Assembly: GCA_020974905.1 (NCBI GenBank) | Contig: CP087563.1 | Span: 3,782,001-3,846,000 of the forward strand | DNA: 64,000 nucleotides | Origin: Planctomycetes bacterium syqfu | GTDB taxonomy: Bacteria > Planctomycetota > Phycisphaerae > Phycisphaerales > Phycisphaeraceae | Reading direction: 5' to 3' | Shown here: one piece after another, positions 56,347 through 64,000 of the stretch | How the letters are laid out: each line of letters starts with the position of its first letter | Numbering within the stretch: the first letter of the stretch is position 1 | The notes under the pieces: generated by a model | Told to the model about the DNA's origin: nothing | Database searches by the model: none | What the model saw: only the letters and a program-made list of their open reading frames with translations | Translations under genes and position numbers: made by a program

Positions 56347-57375
56347 TCAGGTATGGCGCGTCGGCAACGTACTGCCTTCGCACCATTGCGATTCAAGCTG
56401 TTGACTGTAACAGGCCTGTTCCGATTCACTGATTTGTTCGAGCATCATCTTGGCTGCCTGACGCCCCGCGTCATAGCGGTCATAAGTCACATGGGTGATA
56501 TCCGGCCAAACCGAGAGCACGTTGGGTGTCAGATCACAAGCCACCAGGCCATAGTCTTTACCCGGTTGCAGCCCCAGTGACATGCCACCCCGAATGGCAA
56601 GCTGTGCACAGTTGGTTTCGTTGGCAACAACCGCTGTCTCAGGACCGAGGTATTTTTCAAATTCGTCCCGCATCTGATCCTGCCACTGACCAATGCTGGG
56701 CAAGTGATCCAGGGTGACATCCGACGAAGCCAGGGCTTGCTGCAATCCTGCATAACGATCCTGATGCGAATGATGGGCAGTCGGCGAGGGATTCATTCGC
56801 CCGACCCACAAAGCGCGCTTGTACCCACGTTCGATGATGGCCTGACCGATCATTCGCCCGACATTCAGTTCATGACGGATCAGACACCGCCGCGCCAGAT
56901 CCACATTGGTATCCAGCCAGATGACATTGCCGAACATCGACTCAATGTCATCACGCAATCTCACGGGAATGGAACCGACCGCAATCACGCCATCGAAGAC
57001 CACTTCCTGTGCAGCACGCGAGCGGATATCCAGTTGATGTTCCACTTCATCAACGCGGACGACCGAGGTAATGTAACCTGCAGCTTCAAGGACATCATTA
57101 ACGCCGAGGATGAAGAAGTAGACGGAGTTGGCGGTGAACGGATCATGATGACTGGCCGCAACCAGCACGCCGATGTTCTGCGTCTGGCGATTGTTCATCG
57201 CCCGAGCTGCGGCATTGGGTCGGTAGTTGAGCTGGCGCGCCAGTTCACGAATCTTCTGCGCCCGCTCAATGCTTGATGGCCGGTTTTCTTTGTTGGTCCC
57301 CGAGAGCACCCTAGCCACCGTCTGCGGCGAAACACCGGCTTGTCTTGCAATGTCATTGAGCGTGATTATTGTCAT
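56347..57375 (-). CDS. LacI-family transcriptional regulator
   Basis: 342 residues. The N-terminal LacI HTH TLNDIARQAGVSPQTVARVL and hinge-type LNYRPNAAARAM are followed by the periplasmic-binding-like sensor domain (NIGVLVAASHHDPFT to the C-terminus). It should repress sugar genes until an inducer binds. It is divergent from the GH20-like and GH4 genes, and a perfect operator-like palindrome lies between them (57563-57580). A half-site (TTTGGAACCG, 57387-57396) just upstream of its own start suggests autoregulation. Confidence 0.93.
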   Translation of the reverse strand: MTIITLNDIARQAGVSPQTVARVLSGTNKENRPSSIERAQKIRELARQLNYRPNAAARAMNNRQTQNIGVLVAASHHDPFTANSVYFFILGVNDVLEAAGYITSVVRVDEVEHQLDIRSRAAQEVVFDGVIAVGSIPVRLRDDIESMFGNVIWLDTNVDLARRCLIRHELNVGRMIGQAIIERGYKRALWVGRMNPSPTAHHSHQDRYAGLQQALASSDVTLDHLPSIGQWQDQMRDEFEKYLGPETAVVANETNCAQLAIRGGMSLGLQPGKDYGLVACDLTPNVLSVWPDITHVTYDRYDAGRQAAKMMLEQISESEQACYSQQLESQWCEGSTLPTRHT

Positions 57376-57386
57376 ATCTCACCTTT

Positions 57387-57396
57387 TTTGGAACCG
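57387..57396. promoter_or_regulatory. Half operator near the LacI gene start
   Basis: TTTGGAACCG is identical to the left part of the full palindrome at 57563-57580. The right half is degenerate (CACTCAAA). It lies 12 bases upstream of the LacI start codon. Confidence 0.45.
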
Positions 57397-57562
57397 CACT
57401 CAAATAATAGATTCATTCACTGATAAGTCAATCCTTAAATCCAGAAAAAGAATTTTTTTAGATATAAGTTTATTATTTTTATATTTTTAAAGTCCATATC
57501 AATATCTCATACAGACCCATAATGATCGAAAATACTTGATTGATACAAAATAGAAACTAGTA

Positions 57563-57580
57563 TTTGGAACCGATTCCAAA
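57563..57580. promoter_or_regulatory. LacI-type operator palindrome
   Basis: TTTGGAACCGATTCCAAA has perfect 7-bp arms around a CCGA centre, the usual shape of LacI-family operators with a central CG. It lies between the LacI gene and the GH20-like gene, about 115 bases upstream of the latter. Confidence 0.75.
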
Positions 57581-57695
57581 ATTAAGTCCACATCACCCAG
57601 CAGACTTATCGCTGCATCCGACGGATGTGGTTTTTGAAAGTTTTACGACGGATTCACGATTCATTGTCAGCAGAAAACCGACCCGACAGACCATC

Positions 57696-59093
57696 ATGAA
57701 ACAATTCCCCAACCCATCTGACAACAACACAAACACAACGCCCTGGGACAGCAGGTATGACATTGCCCATCGCCTGGCGCATCTGGATCTCAAAGGCATG
57801 CCCCCCACGCCACAGCGCCTGATCCAGTGGCTGGATGTCATTGCCATGGCCGGGTACAACGGCTTACTCGTCGAATGGGAAGACAGTTTCCCCTGGCAGG
57901 TCGACCCGCGTTTTGCCAGTCCGACCGCATACGACCTGGACTTCATCGCGCACTTTCATCACGAAGCAGCCCGTCGCAACCTGCAGGTCATCCCACTGGT
58001 CCAAACCCTGGGACACATGGAGATGGTGCTTCGTCTTCCCGAGTATGAAGCGCTGCGCGAAAAACCGGACCGCTATGACTCACTGCTTGCCAATTCTGAT
58101 CAAGGTCGCGATTTGGTGTTGACCATGATCAGCGAAGTGCTTGAGACGATGCCAACGCAGCCGCGCTACATGCACATCGGCGGAGATGAAGCCTGGCATT
58201 TTGCGCAGCATCCGTCCCATGCTGATTATCTCAAAGACCACGACAAAGCTGATTTATTCATCGCACATTACCAACCCATTTTCGATTGGCTTAACCAACG
58301 CAACATCCGGCCGATTATCTGGCATGACATGCTGCGCGGCTGGTCGGATGCCACCATCAAACAACTTGCTGATCACACCGACATCATGGCGTGGGGCTAC
58401 CAGGACCATCCCGACACGGCCAACGAAAAACAACCCCATCACCATCGGCATCTGGATCTACTATCGCGATGCAATATTGAACTCTGGGGCGCAGCTGCTT
58501 TCAAAGGCGCCAAGTTCCCCTATGACGATTTGCCTGACACCGACCAGAGACTCGTCAACACGCGAGGTTGGGTGGACGTTGCCAAACGTTACAAACTCAA
58601 AGGTATCGCCAATACCGGCTGGAGTCGGTACAGCACGTTCCGATTGCAATGCTGTCCGATGGAAGGTGCGTTGGATGTGCTGGCTGCAACGGGTGAACTC
58701 ATCATAGAAGGTCAACTACCGGATAACGCCATCGCGCATTGGCAAAAGCGATTGGTTGATGCAGGTCACACGGATTTACCTGCCATCAAGCAATGCCTGT
58801 CACAAATCAGTTCACTGCGCGAACGCAGTTGGGACACCATCCGCAAGCTGCGTGAGAACACCGTCATGATGTCGCTGGACTCGCGCTATGAAGACCTGCG
58901 TGTTGATGACAAATACGCGTATTACATTGCGGATCACCTGCGTGAACTGCATGACCTGGCAGATGAGTTCCGAACGCTGATGTCGAGTAAAGTGCCTGAA
59001 ATATGGGTCGATCGCTATCTTGCTGAACGCTTGCTCCCCATCGAGCAGGCGTTTGATGATGCCCGCCAAGTGCAGCACATTTCAACCCATTAA
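57696..59093 (+). CDS. GH20-like beta-N-acetylhexosaminidase (hexosaminidase D type)
   Basis: 465 residues from the ATG at 57696 (MKQFPN); the TTG at 57564 lies within the operator and is unlikely. No signal peptide, so cytoplasmic. The barrel shows GYNGLLVEWEDSFPW, VIPLVQTLGHMEMVLR and the GH20 signature HIGGDEAWHF with the catalytic Asp-Glu pair, then IIWHDML and MAWGYQD. There is no GH20b domain, as in hexosaminidase D-like proteins. It would release N-acetylhexosamines from imported glycans. Next gene is the GH4 enzyme 52 bases away; both are likely under LacI control. Confidence 0.82.
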   Translation: MKQFPNPSDNNTNTTPWDSRYDIAHRLAHLDLKGMPPTPQRLIQWLDVIAMAGYNGLLVEWEDSFPWQVDPRFASPTAYDLDFIAHFHHEAARRNLQVIPLVQTLGHMEMVLRLPEYEALREKPDRYDSLLANSDQGRDLVLTMISEVLETMPTQPRYMHIGGDEAWHFAQHPSHADYLKDHDKADLFIAHYQPIFDWLNQRNIRPIIWHDMLRGWSDATIKQLADHTDIMAWGYQDHPDTANEKQPHHHRHLDLLSRCNIELWGAAAFKGAKFPYDDLPDTDQRLVNTRGWVDVAKRYKLKGIANTGWSRYSTFRLQCCPMEGALDVLAATGELIIEGQLPDNAIAHWQKRLVDAGHTDLPAIKQCLSQISSLRERSWDTIRKLRENTVMMSLDSRYEDLRVDDKYAYYIADHLRELHDLADEFRTLMSSKVPEIWVDRYLAERLLPIEQAFDDARQVQHISTH

Positions 59094-59145
59094 CCTCTGA
59101 ATAATCCAATTCATTCACGCCCGCAATTCGTACAGGAGACCGGTT

Positions 59146-60669
59146 ATGACAACCGCCACGGCCAAACAGGAAATCGAAAAAGGCCACGCTGCTCACACAC
59201 AGGCAGCAGACAATCCCGAAGGTTTACCCGGGAAAATCACGCGTCCGATCAAGATCACTTTCATGGGCGCAGGCTCAAACTTCTGCCCAAGACTTTGTAA
59301 CGACATCTTGAAAATCCCAACCGCCGATCGTGGTGAGATTCACCTGGTCGACATTGATGCCAGACGATTGTCGATCATGGAAGGACTGGTCAACAAGGTC
59401 GTCGCCAGCAACGGTCGCTCGGAGGGGTGGACCGTTAAAGCGACAACCGACCGACGCGAGGCGCTTCCCGGCAGCGACTACATCGTCAGCTGCATCGAAG
59501 TCTCCGGCACGTCATGTGTCGAACATGACAATGACATTCCACTGAAATACGGCGTGGACCAGTGCATCGGTGACACGATCGGTCCCGGTGGTTTGTTCAA
59601 GGCACTGCGCACTGTGCCGGTGTTCCTGGATGTGTTGCGCGATGCACGTGAACTCTGCCCGAAGGCATGGGTGCTCAACTACACCAACCCGATGAACATC
59701 CTGTGTCTTGCCTCGTCACGTGCTGTGCCGGAGATGACCGTCGTGGGACTTTGCCATTCCGTGCAGGGAACCAGTCACCGATTAGCTGAGTATGCAGGCG
59801 TCCCGTACGCCGAAATGGAATGGGAATGCGCCGGCATCAATCACCTGGCATGGTTTACCAAACTCAAGCACAAGGGTGTCGACCTCTACGAATCGGTCCT
59901 CAACGAAAAATTCAAACGCGAGATCGCCCAAGGCATCGCAGAGTTCGAACGCGGCCTGGTTCAGAACGATCACACCGACACCACGCATCGCATGAAGGAC
60001 AAAGTGGACGTCCAATACAAAATGCTCGACCTGATCCGTAAGGACATGTGCGTGAACTTCGGCGGCTTTATCACCGAAAGTTCCGGCCATCTTTCAGAGT
60101 ACCTGCCGTATTACCGCAAATCCGAAGCAGGTCGCAAACTGCTGCGTCTTGCCTATGACGGTGGCTCACGCTTCTATGCCAGCAATTGGCCAACATGGCG
60201 CAAACATCATGATGAAGATCGTATTGCCATGGCGCAAGGTGAAAAGTCCATCGACTGGGAGCGCAGCTGGGAATATGCCTCATGGATCATCGAAGCACGT
60301 GAAAAAGATCAGCCCTTCCGGATGCATGGCAACATTGCCAACTTCGATGCCCATGGACAAGGCCCGGTGATCACCAACCTGCCGCATGACGGTTGCGTGG
60401 AAGTCGCCTGCATGGTGGATCGCAATGGCATTCACCCAACACGTTTTGGCGCGTTACCCCCACAGATGGCAGCGATCTGTCGTATGAATATGAACATGTT
60501 TGACCTTGCTGCCAAAGCCTGCGTGGAGATGGATCGCGAAGCTGCGATTCACGCGTTAATGCTTGATCCGTTGACCGCTGCTGTTTTGACACCGGCTGAA
60601 ATCCGCAGCATGGGCAATGAGATGTTCAAAGCCGAGGCATCATTCCTCAGGGGCTTTGCAGGCTGCTGA
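59146..60669 (+). CDS. GH4 family NAD-dependent alpha-glycosidase (alpha-galactosidase/alpha-glucosidase type)
   Basis: 507 residues. CAGGAG lies 7 bases before the ATG. After about 33 non-conserved residues comes the NAD-binding GAGSNFCPRL. The GH4 residues are then in NYTNPMN, GLCHSVQGT (the Cys-His metal-binding pair; CHSVQ is typical of the alpha-galactosidase/alpha-glucosidase branch) and AGINHLAWF. The enzyme uses NAD and a divalent metal for redox-assisted hydrolysis in the cytoplasm. Downstream of the GH20-like gene and followed by a strong terminator, so it closes the LacI-controlled operon. Confidence 0.9.
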   Translation: MTTATAKQEIEKGHAAHTQAADNPEGLPGKITRPIKITFMGAGSNFCPRLCNDILKIPTADRGEIHLVDIDARRLSIMEGLVNKVVASNGRSEGWTVKATTDRREALPGSDYIVSCIEVSGTSCVEHDNDIPLKYGVDQCIGDTIGPGGLFKALRTVPVFLDVLRDARELCPKAWVLNYTNPMNILCLASSRAVPEMTVVGLCHSVQGTSHRLAEYAGVPYAEMEWECAGINHLAWFTKLKHKGVDLYESVLNEKFKREIAQGIAEFERGLVQNDHTDTTHRMKDKVDVQYKMLDLIRKDMCVNFGGFITESSGHLSEYLPYYRKSEAGRKLLRLAYDGGSRFYASNWPTWRKHHDEDRIAMAQGEKSIDWERSWEYASWIIEAREKDQPFRMHGNIANFDAHGQGPVITNLPHDGCVEVACMVDRNGIHPTRFGALPPQMAAICRMNMNMFDLAAKACVEMDREAAIHALMLDPLTAAVLTPAEIRSMGNEMFKAEASFLRGFAGC

Positions 60670-60698
60670 ATCATTGACAAAATCTAACATCGATATCC

Positions 60699-60743
60699 CG
60701 AAAAACCGCAAGCATGGTTCAGGCTATGAACTGCGGTTTTTCG
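60699..60743 (+). terminator. Bidirectional-type terminator after the GH4 gene
   Basis: CGAAAAACCGCA (60699-60710) pairs exactly with TGCGGTTTTTCG (60732-60743) around a 21-nt loop. The T-rich strand in the stem end gives a termination signal for the rightward operon and an A-rich mirror for the opposite strand. Confidence 0.72.
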
Positions 60744-60807
60744 TATCCAGTAAACTGTCAATTGCAGCTTCAGAAAACAAAATGATGTCACCGTAATACA
60801 TCAATCA

Positions 60808-61290
60808 TCATGACCTCATCAGAGCATGTACTTGTTGCCAACGTAATGCCATATCCACCTCACGTGTTACCGGGACAAAGCCCAGTTTGAGATAGGTTGC
60901 GATGGCAGGCAACGGGTGATCATCCGTGAGTGGAAAAATATCGTCGTATCCCGCATCGACCAGACGTTGTATGACGGCAGCACAGACGATATGCCCCAGT
61001 GATTTGCCGTGATGTCCAAACGCTGCAACAACCCAACCCAACTGTCCGCCCTTTGGGTGTTGCGGATGATGGACATGCTGAGTCAAGCCGTTGCACAGAG
61101 TTCGCCGATTACTTGATACTCAATGACAAACGCTCCACCAGGCAGTGTCGATGCCAATACATCGCAAGTAAACTATTTCGTCCAACTGCAAAAACCAGCT
61201 TGATCCATCAACGCCATATAGGCAGGTCTTCGTCGGTAATCTGTCGTAACGTGTAGTCTGATGGTATGTCTGGGATCACCAACGGTTGAT
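60808..61290 (-). pseudogene. GNAT acetyltransferase pseudogene with several frameshifts
   Basis: Pieces of one GNAT protein appear in different minus-strand frames: IPSDYTLRQITDEDLPIWR then a stop, LMDQAGFCSWTK, TLPGGAFVIEYQVIGELCATA then a stop, and finally QLGWVVAAFGHHGKSLGHIV with VCAAVIQRLVDAGY and ATYLKLGFVP (acetyl-CoA binding motif and C-terminal strands, ending at 60808). At least three shifts are needed to read the whole. The last piece alone is a 92-codon frame with a TTG start and should not be taken as a gene. Confidence 0.75.
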
Positions 61291-61338
61291 GGTTGGATAG
61301 GTCATGCGCAACTGCGGCTTGGGTGATTGATCTGTAAC

Positions 61339-62060
61339 CTACGTTCGTGAGTCCGGGACATTGACCCATTGTTCATCTGCAGCAATGGACTGTTGTGACA
61401 TCAAGCCAGGCAAGATCATGTCCATCGCCTGATGAATCCCGATACTGGGTTGGCGTTTGCCAGCAATGAAACCGATAAATTCCATGAGTTCGAAAAAGCC
61501 ACCACCACCATGTCCCATTTTGCTAGCGAAGTCCCGTGACCGTTTCCAGTCATCGGTGAGAATAGCTTCAACCAATTGCGGGGCATCCAGATCAAGCCAT
61601 TGCTCCTGATCACAGTAATCACGCAGCCACATCCGACCTGCTTGTTCGGGAACACGAGCGGATTCATAACAACCATCGATCCCCTGCAACTGGAAATTGT
61701 TCATAGCATGGGCACGCATGTCGACACGCACCTGCGCCATCCCACCCCAACGCATACGACAGGTCATGGAGCAGGTCGCTTCATTTTCAAAATATTGATC
61801 AGCATCATCAAGGTGATGCTGACCACCCCCGATGCAGGAGACTGCGGTCACACGATCACTGAGCATCCACTGATGAATAGGCCCGAGACTATGCGTGCCG
61901 TAGGTGATGCCGTTGATACCGGTTTGCCAATGACGCCGCCAACTGCCTGTTGGGTTAAAGTCACGCAGTTAATGGATGTATTCACCTTGTGCGTAATAGG
62001 TCTTGCCAAACGCGCCTTGGCGAACCATGTGACGGACCTTACGCCAATGATGCAGTGCTT
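61339..62060 (-). pseudogene. Gfo/Idh/MocA oxidoreductase, truncated and with an in-frame stop
   Basis: Reading on the minus strand from about 62060: LHHWRKVRHMVRQGAFGKTY, YAQGEYIH, TAA, then LRDFNPTGSWRRHWQTGING, ITYGTHSLGPIHQWM and the C-terminal half to 61339 (VSCIGGG, NNFQLQGIDGCYESAR, GFIAGKRQPSIG). The frame is continuous across the TAA at about 61969; relatives have Glu there (EYIHEL). The Rossmann half is missing, replaced at about 62060 by a 2-hydroxyacid dehydrogenase piece on the other strand. The remaining 175-codon C-terminal frame is not expected to work. Confidence 0.82.
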
Positions 62061-62065
62061 GAAAA

Positions 62066-62491
62066 GTACCAAGCCTAGCGGGTTTGATTGATGAACTCTG
62101 CGAAATCTCAGAAGTACTGGTTCTCTGTGCCGCAGAAAACGACGGGATGCGCAAGGTCATTGGTGCACAACAGATTCAACGTCTGGAAAAACAGACGGTG
62201 TTTATCAATGTCGCGCGTTCTGCCTTGGTGGATTATCAGGCGTTAGCCAAACGTCTTGAGCAAGGTGATTTAATTGCAGCATTGGATGTGTTTGATGAAT
62301 AACCATTGCCCAAGGACCATGTGTTGCGCAGCTTGCCCAACACTTATCTGACGCCGCATCGTGGTGGCGGTTTGGTTGAATCCCTGAACCGCTGTGTGGG
62401 TTGGCTGGTTGATGACCTGCAGGCACTGCAAAGCCACGAAACACGTCTTCATTCGATTGATCAAAAGATGCTTGTGGCGTTGGATGGTTAA
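62066..62491 (+). pseudogene. D-2-hydroxyacid dehydrogenase, truncated and with an in-frame stop
   Basis: Only the NAD-binding/C-terminal part remains: LDELCEIS-like ELCEISEVLVLCAAEND, VFINVARSALVDYQALAKRL, GDLIAALDVFDE, then TAA, then PLPKDHVLRSLPNTYLTPHR and GGGLVESLNRC to the end at 62491. The frame is the same on both sides of the TAA at 62300-62302; relatives read FDEEPLP, so a Glu codon became a stop. The N-terminal half is missing at a junction with the Gfo/Idh/MocA pseudogene. Confidence 0.82.
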
Positions 62492-62651
62492 GGTGCAACA
62501 TATCGACAAAAGAACATGCGAGGCAATCTATTGTGCTTGTAAACTGCTACACAGTTTCAGCATCACGTTGTGATGCAACTATTGTTACCAATACACGATC
62601 ATCGGTTAATCTAGATCGTAGCATGCTTCGTCAATTTGCAGCTTCACATGA

Positions 62652-63698
62652 TCAATCATGCCAACGGAAGATGGTGGTGATCTGCGCGGTTTGTGGGTCT
62701 TTGAGGGATCGATAGGCCGTGGGTGCTTCCGACGGATCGTGGATACGATATAGAAATTCGGGGAAGTGGACTTTGCCTGATTGGATCATCTGGAAGATGG
62801 CATCAAGGTCACCGGGTTCCCAATCGCGTGGGAAAAACATCTTGGCTTCACGCTCAAAAAACGGCCAATAGTTGAAGGTGATGTCTGACTTGTAGCTACC
62901 CTGAAAGACATAGCGCACGTGTTTATCAAGTTTGATATTCCAATATGGCGCATGCAAGCCATCGACGGCATCATCAATCACAGCAGGTACGCCGGTGGCA
63001 TCGACGATAATGTCTGCACCATTTTCAAAATGTTCGCGAATGTGTTGGGCGATGGCGTGCGTGACGACTTGAGCTTCAATGCCCCACTGCCTGGCAAGAT
63101 CAACACGGGGCGCTGAGCGATCCAAACCGATGACGTCATAACCATGGCTTGCATAAAAACGAGCACTGAATAAACCGATGGACCCAAGTCCAATGACGGC
63201 AATCCGGTCATCATCAAAGCGTGTGACGTTGTTAAAACCGTGACAGGAAATCGCAGCCAAACGGGCGAGAACAGCCTGGACATCGTCAAGGTCATCGGGA
63301 ATGGGAATGAGTTGGTCGATTGTGCAGAGGGCATGGTCGGCCTGCCCGCCCCATTGTCCGACATGCGGCGGGGTGTGATGCGTGCCGATAATGACCACGC
63401 GCTGGCTTTGAGTGAAATCCGTATCTCCCGGATCAATCACGCGCCCGACACGTGCATAGCCGGGGACGATGCTTTTGCCAGCGTGTTCGGAACTGCCATC
63501 GAGCATTTTGCCAAGCTCGCGCAATTCCGTGCCGGGGCTGATGCAGGAGCAGGTGGTCTGTACGAGCAGCTGACCTGCCTGCAATGCAGCAATGGGGAAC
63601 GTGTCGAGTCGGACACCCTTTGCATCAAAGACGATGCAGCGTCCCAGTTGATTTGACTCACGCGATTGACAGTGTGTTTGTGTGGATAGGTTGGTCAT
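62652..63698 (-). CDS. Medium-chain (zinc-type) alcohol/sugar dehydrogenase
   Basis: 348 residues. A GroES-like domain (CSCISPGTELRELGKM, VPGYARVGRVID, GQWGGQADHALC) is followed by the nucleotide-binding fold with IAVIGLGSIGLFSARFY and GADIIVDATGVPAVI. The structural zinc cysteines are not obvious. It resembles the dehydrogenase-like proteins encoded near sugar-acid genes, which oxidise or reduce a carbohydrate-derived alcohol. Faces the pseudogene cluster; no clear partner left nearby, so it may be the surviving member of a decayed catabolic operon. Confidence 0.85.
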   Translation of the reverse strand: MTNLSTQTHCQSRESNQLGRCIVFDAKGVRLDTFPIAALQAGQLLVQTTCSCISPGTELRELGKMLDGSSEHAGKSIVPGYARVGRVIDPGDTDFTQSQRVVIIGTHHTPPHVGQWGGQADHALCTIDQLIPIPDDLDDVQAVLARLAAISCHGFNNVTRFDDDRIAVIGLGSIGLFSARFYASHGYDVIGLDRSAPRVDLARQWGIEAQVVTHAIAQHIREHFENGADIIVDATGVPAVIDDAVDGLHAPYWNIKLDKHVRYVFQGSYKSDITFNYWPFFEREAKMFFPRDWEPGDLDAIFQMIQSGKVHFPEFLYRIHDPSEAPTAYRSLKDPQTAQITTIFRWHD

Positions 63699-64000
63699 GA
63701 TATGTGCGATTTAAGAATGAATATAAACGTATCCAGATTGATTAACGCCATCAACCCTAATATGCGATATCAGTCGAAATACAGTCGATCCCAATGTGCG
63801 TAAAAGCAGAGTGCGATACCAATCCCATTTATAACTCGTGCTTTTCAATTCATTGAGCAACGTTGACACAACGGGCACCGGATTACATCCGGTGCTCATA
63901 CAAACACGAGTTATTACCTGAATTGGCATGAAACGCGTTTTGACATCATATCTCTCCAGAATAGGTGGCGGACAAGCCCTGGAAAATCCGGTGTGAGTAT
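63699..64000. other. Intergenic region with nested inverted repeat
   Basis: About 300 bases with no supported gene; short frames here read through the inverted repeat and have no family features. It contains the upstream region of the dehydrogenase gene and the nested repeat annotated at 63831-63914. Confidence 0.5.
63831..63914. repeat. Nested inverted repeat (outer 10-bp arms, inner 9-bp hairpin)
   Basis: Outer arms ATAACTCGTG (63831-63840) and CACGAGTTAT (63905-63914) are perfect complements. Between them, GCACCGGAT (63875-63883) and ATCCGGTGC (63887-63895) form a tight 3-nt-loop hairpin. No T-run follows. It looks like a folded intergenic element or palindromic repeat rather than a simple terminator. 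Confidence 0.65.

Noticed and set aside
60808-61086. Stand-alone 92-residue acetyltransferase
   Set aside because: The rest of the GNAT domain is present just upstream in other frames with stops, so this is the tail of a pseudogene.
63711-63929. 72-codon minus-strand frame at the right edge
   Set aside because: It reads through the nested inverted repeat, has no family features and no ribosome site.

Overview
The window looks like a chromosome segment from a Planctomycetota bacterium, most likely of the Phycisphaerae type. The main reasons are a giant surface protein with an LEPR-XLL-type N-terminal motif (LEKRMLLSG), a type IV pilin-like H-DG protein ([10 protein letters not shown] then [11 protein letters not shown]), and a high density of secreted or intracellular glycoside hydrolases, each with a local regulator.

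Left part (1-12.1 kb): the left edge holds the start of a methylenetetrahydrofolate reductase-like gene. A tRNA-Ser(UGA) follows and is the attachment site of a roughly 9.5 kb integrative element (1126-10605) bounded by 63-bp direct repeats. The element carries a tyrosine integrase, a dense array of the pentamer ACSGT, a DUF3987 ATPase gene, an AlpA-like HTH gene, a HigBA-like toxin/antitoxin pair whose antitoxin-peptidase is frameshifted, and an AT-rich three-gene operon. That operon encodes a thymidylate-synthase-like protein, a UDG-like protein and a protein resembling alpha-glutamyl/putrescinyl thymine pyrophosphorylase clade 3. It is the best candidate here for a little-known base-modification or nucleotide-based defence system. 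Immediately right of the element lies the wreck of a second element (10.5-12.1 kb) with the same layout but a serine recombinase, plus a second ACSGT array that runs through the remaining DUF3987 coding sequence.

12.1-18.4 kb: a four-gene operon (GH38 alpha-mannosidase, D-lyxose/mannose isomerase-like cupin, PfkB sugar kinase, class I aldolase-like protein) with a divergent DeoR regulator. Together they suggest mannose or lyxose catabolism.

18.4-43.3 kb: a REP-associated (RAYT) transposase with its repeats, an rhs fragment, a small membrane protein, and one giant reading frame of about 7,750 codons. This frame combines LEPR-XLL, SdrD-like, fibro-slime/PA14, beta-propeller, dozens of Ig/cadherin-like repeats (12 of them near-identical 267-bp tandem copies), choice-of-anchor L, RHS/YD repeats and a C-terminal class 3 lipase. 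The small membrane protein next to the lipase end is a candidate immunity protein.

43.3-64 kb: a PQ-loop-like membrane protein; a complete IS3-family element (29-bp inverted repeats, GCC target duplication); an SDR/Gfo-Idh-MocA dehydrogenase pair with a divergent AraC regulator; two large secreted TIM-barrel glycoside hydrolases; the pilin-like protein; a LacI regulator with a perfect operator palindrome facing a GH20-like and a GH4 gene; three adjacent decayed genes (GNAT, Gfo/Idh/MocA, 2-hydroxyacid dehydrogenase); a medium-chain dehydrogenase; and a nested inverted repeat at the right edge.
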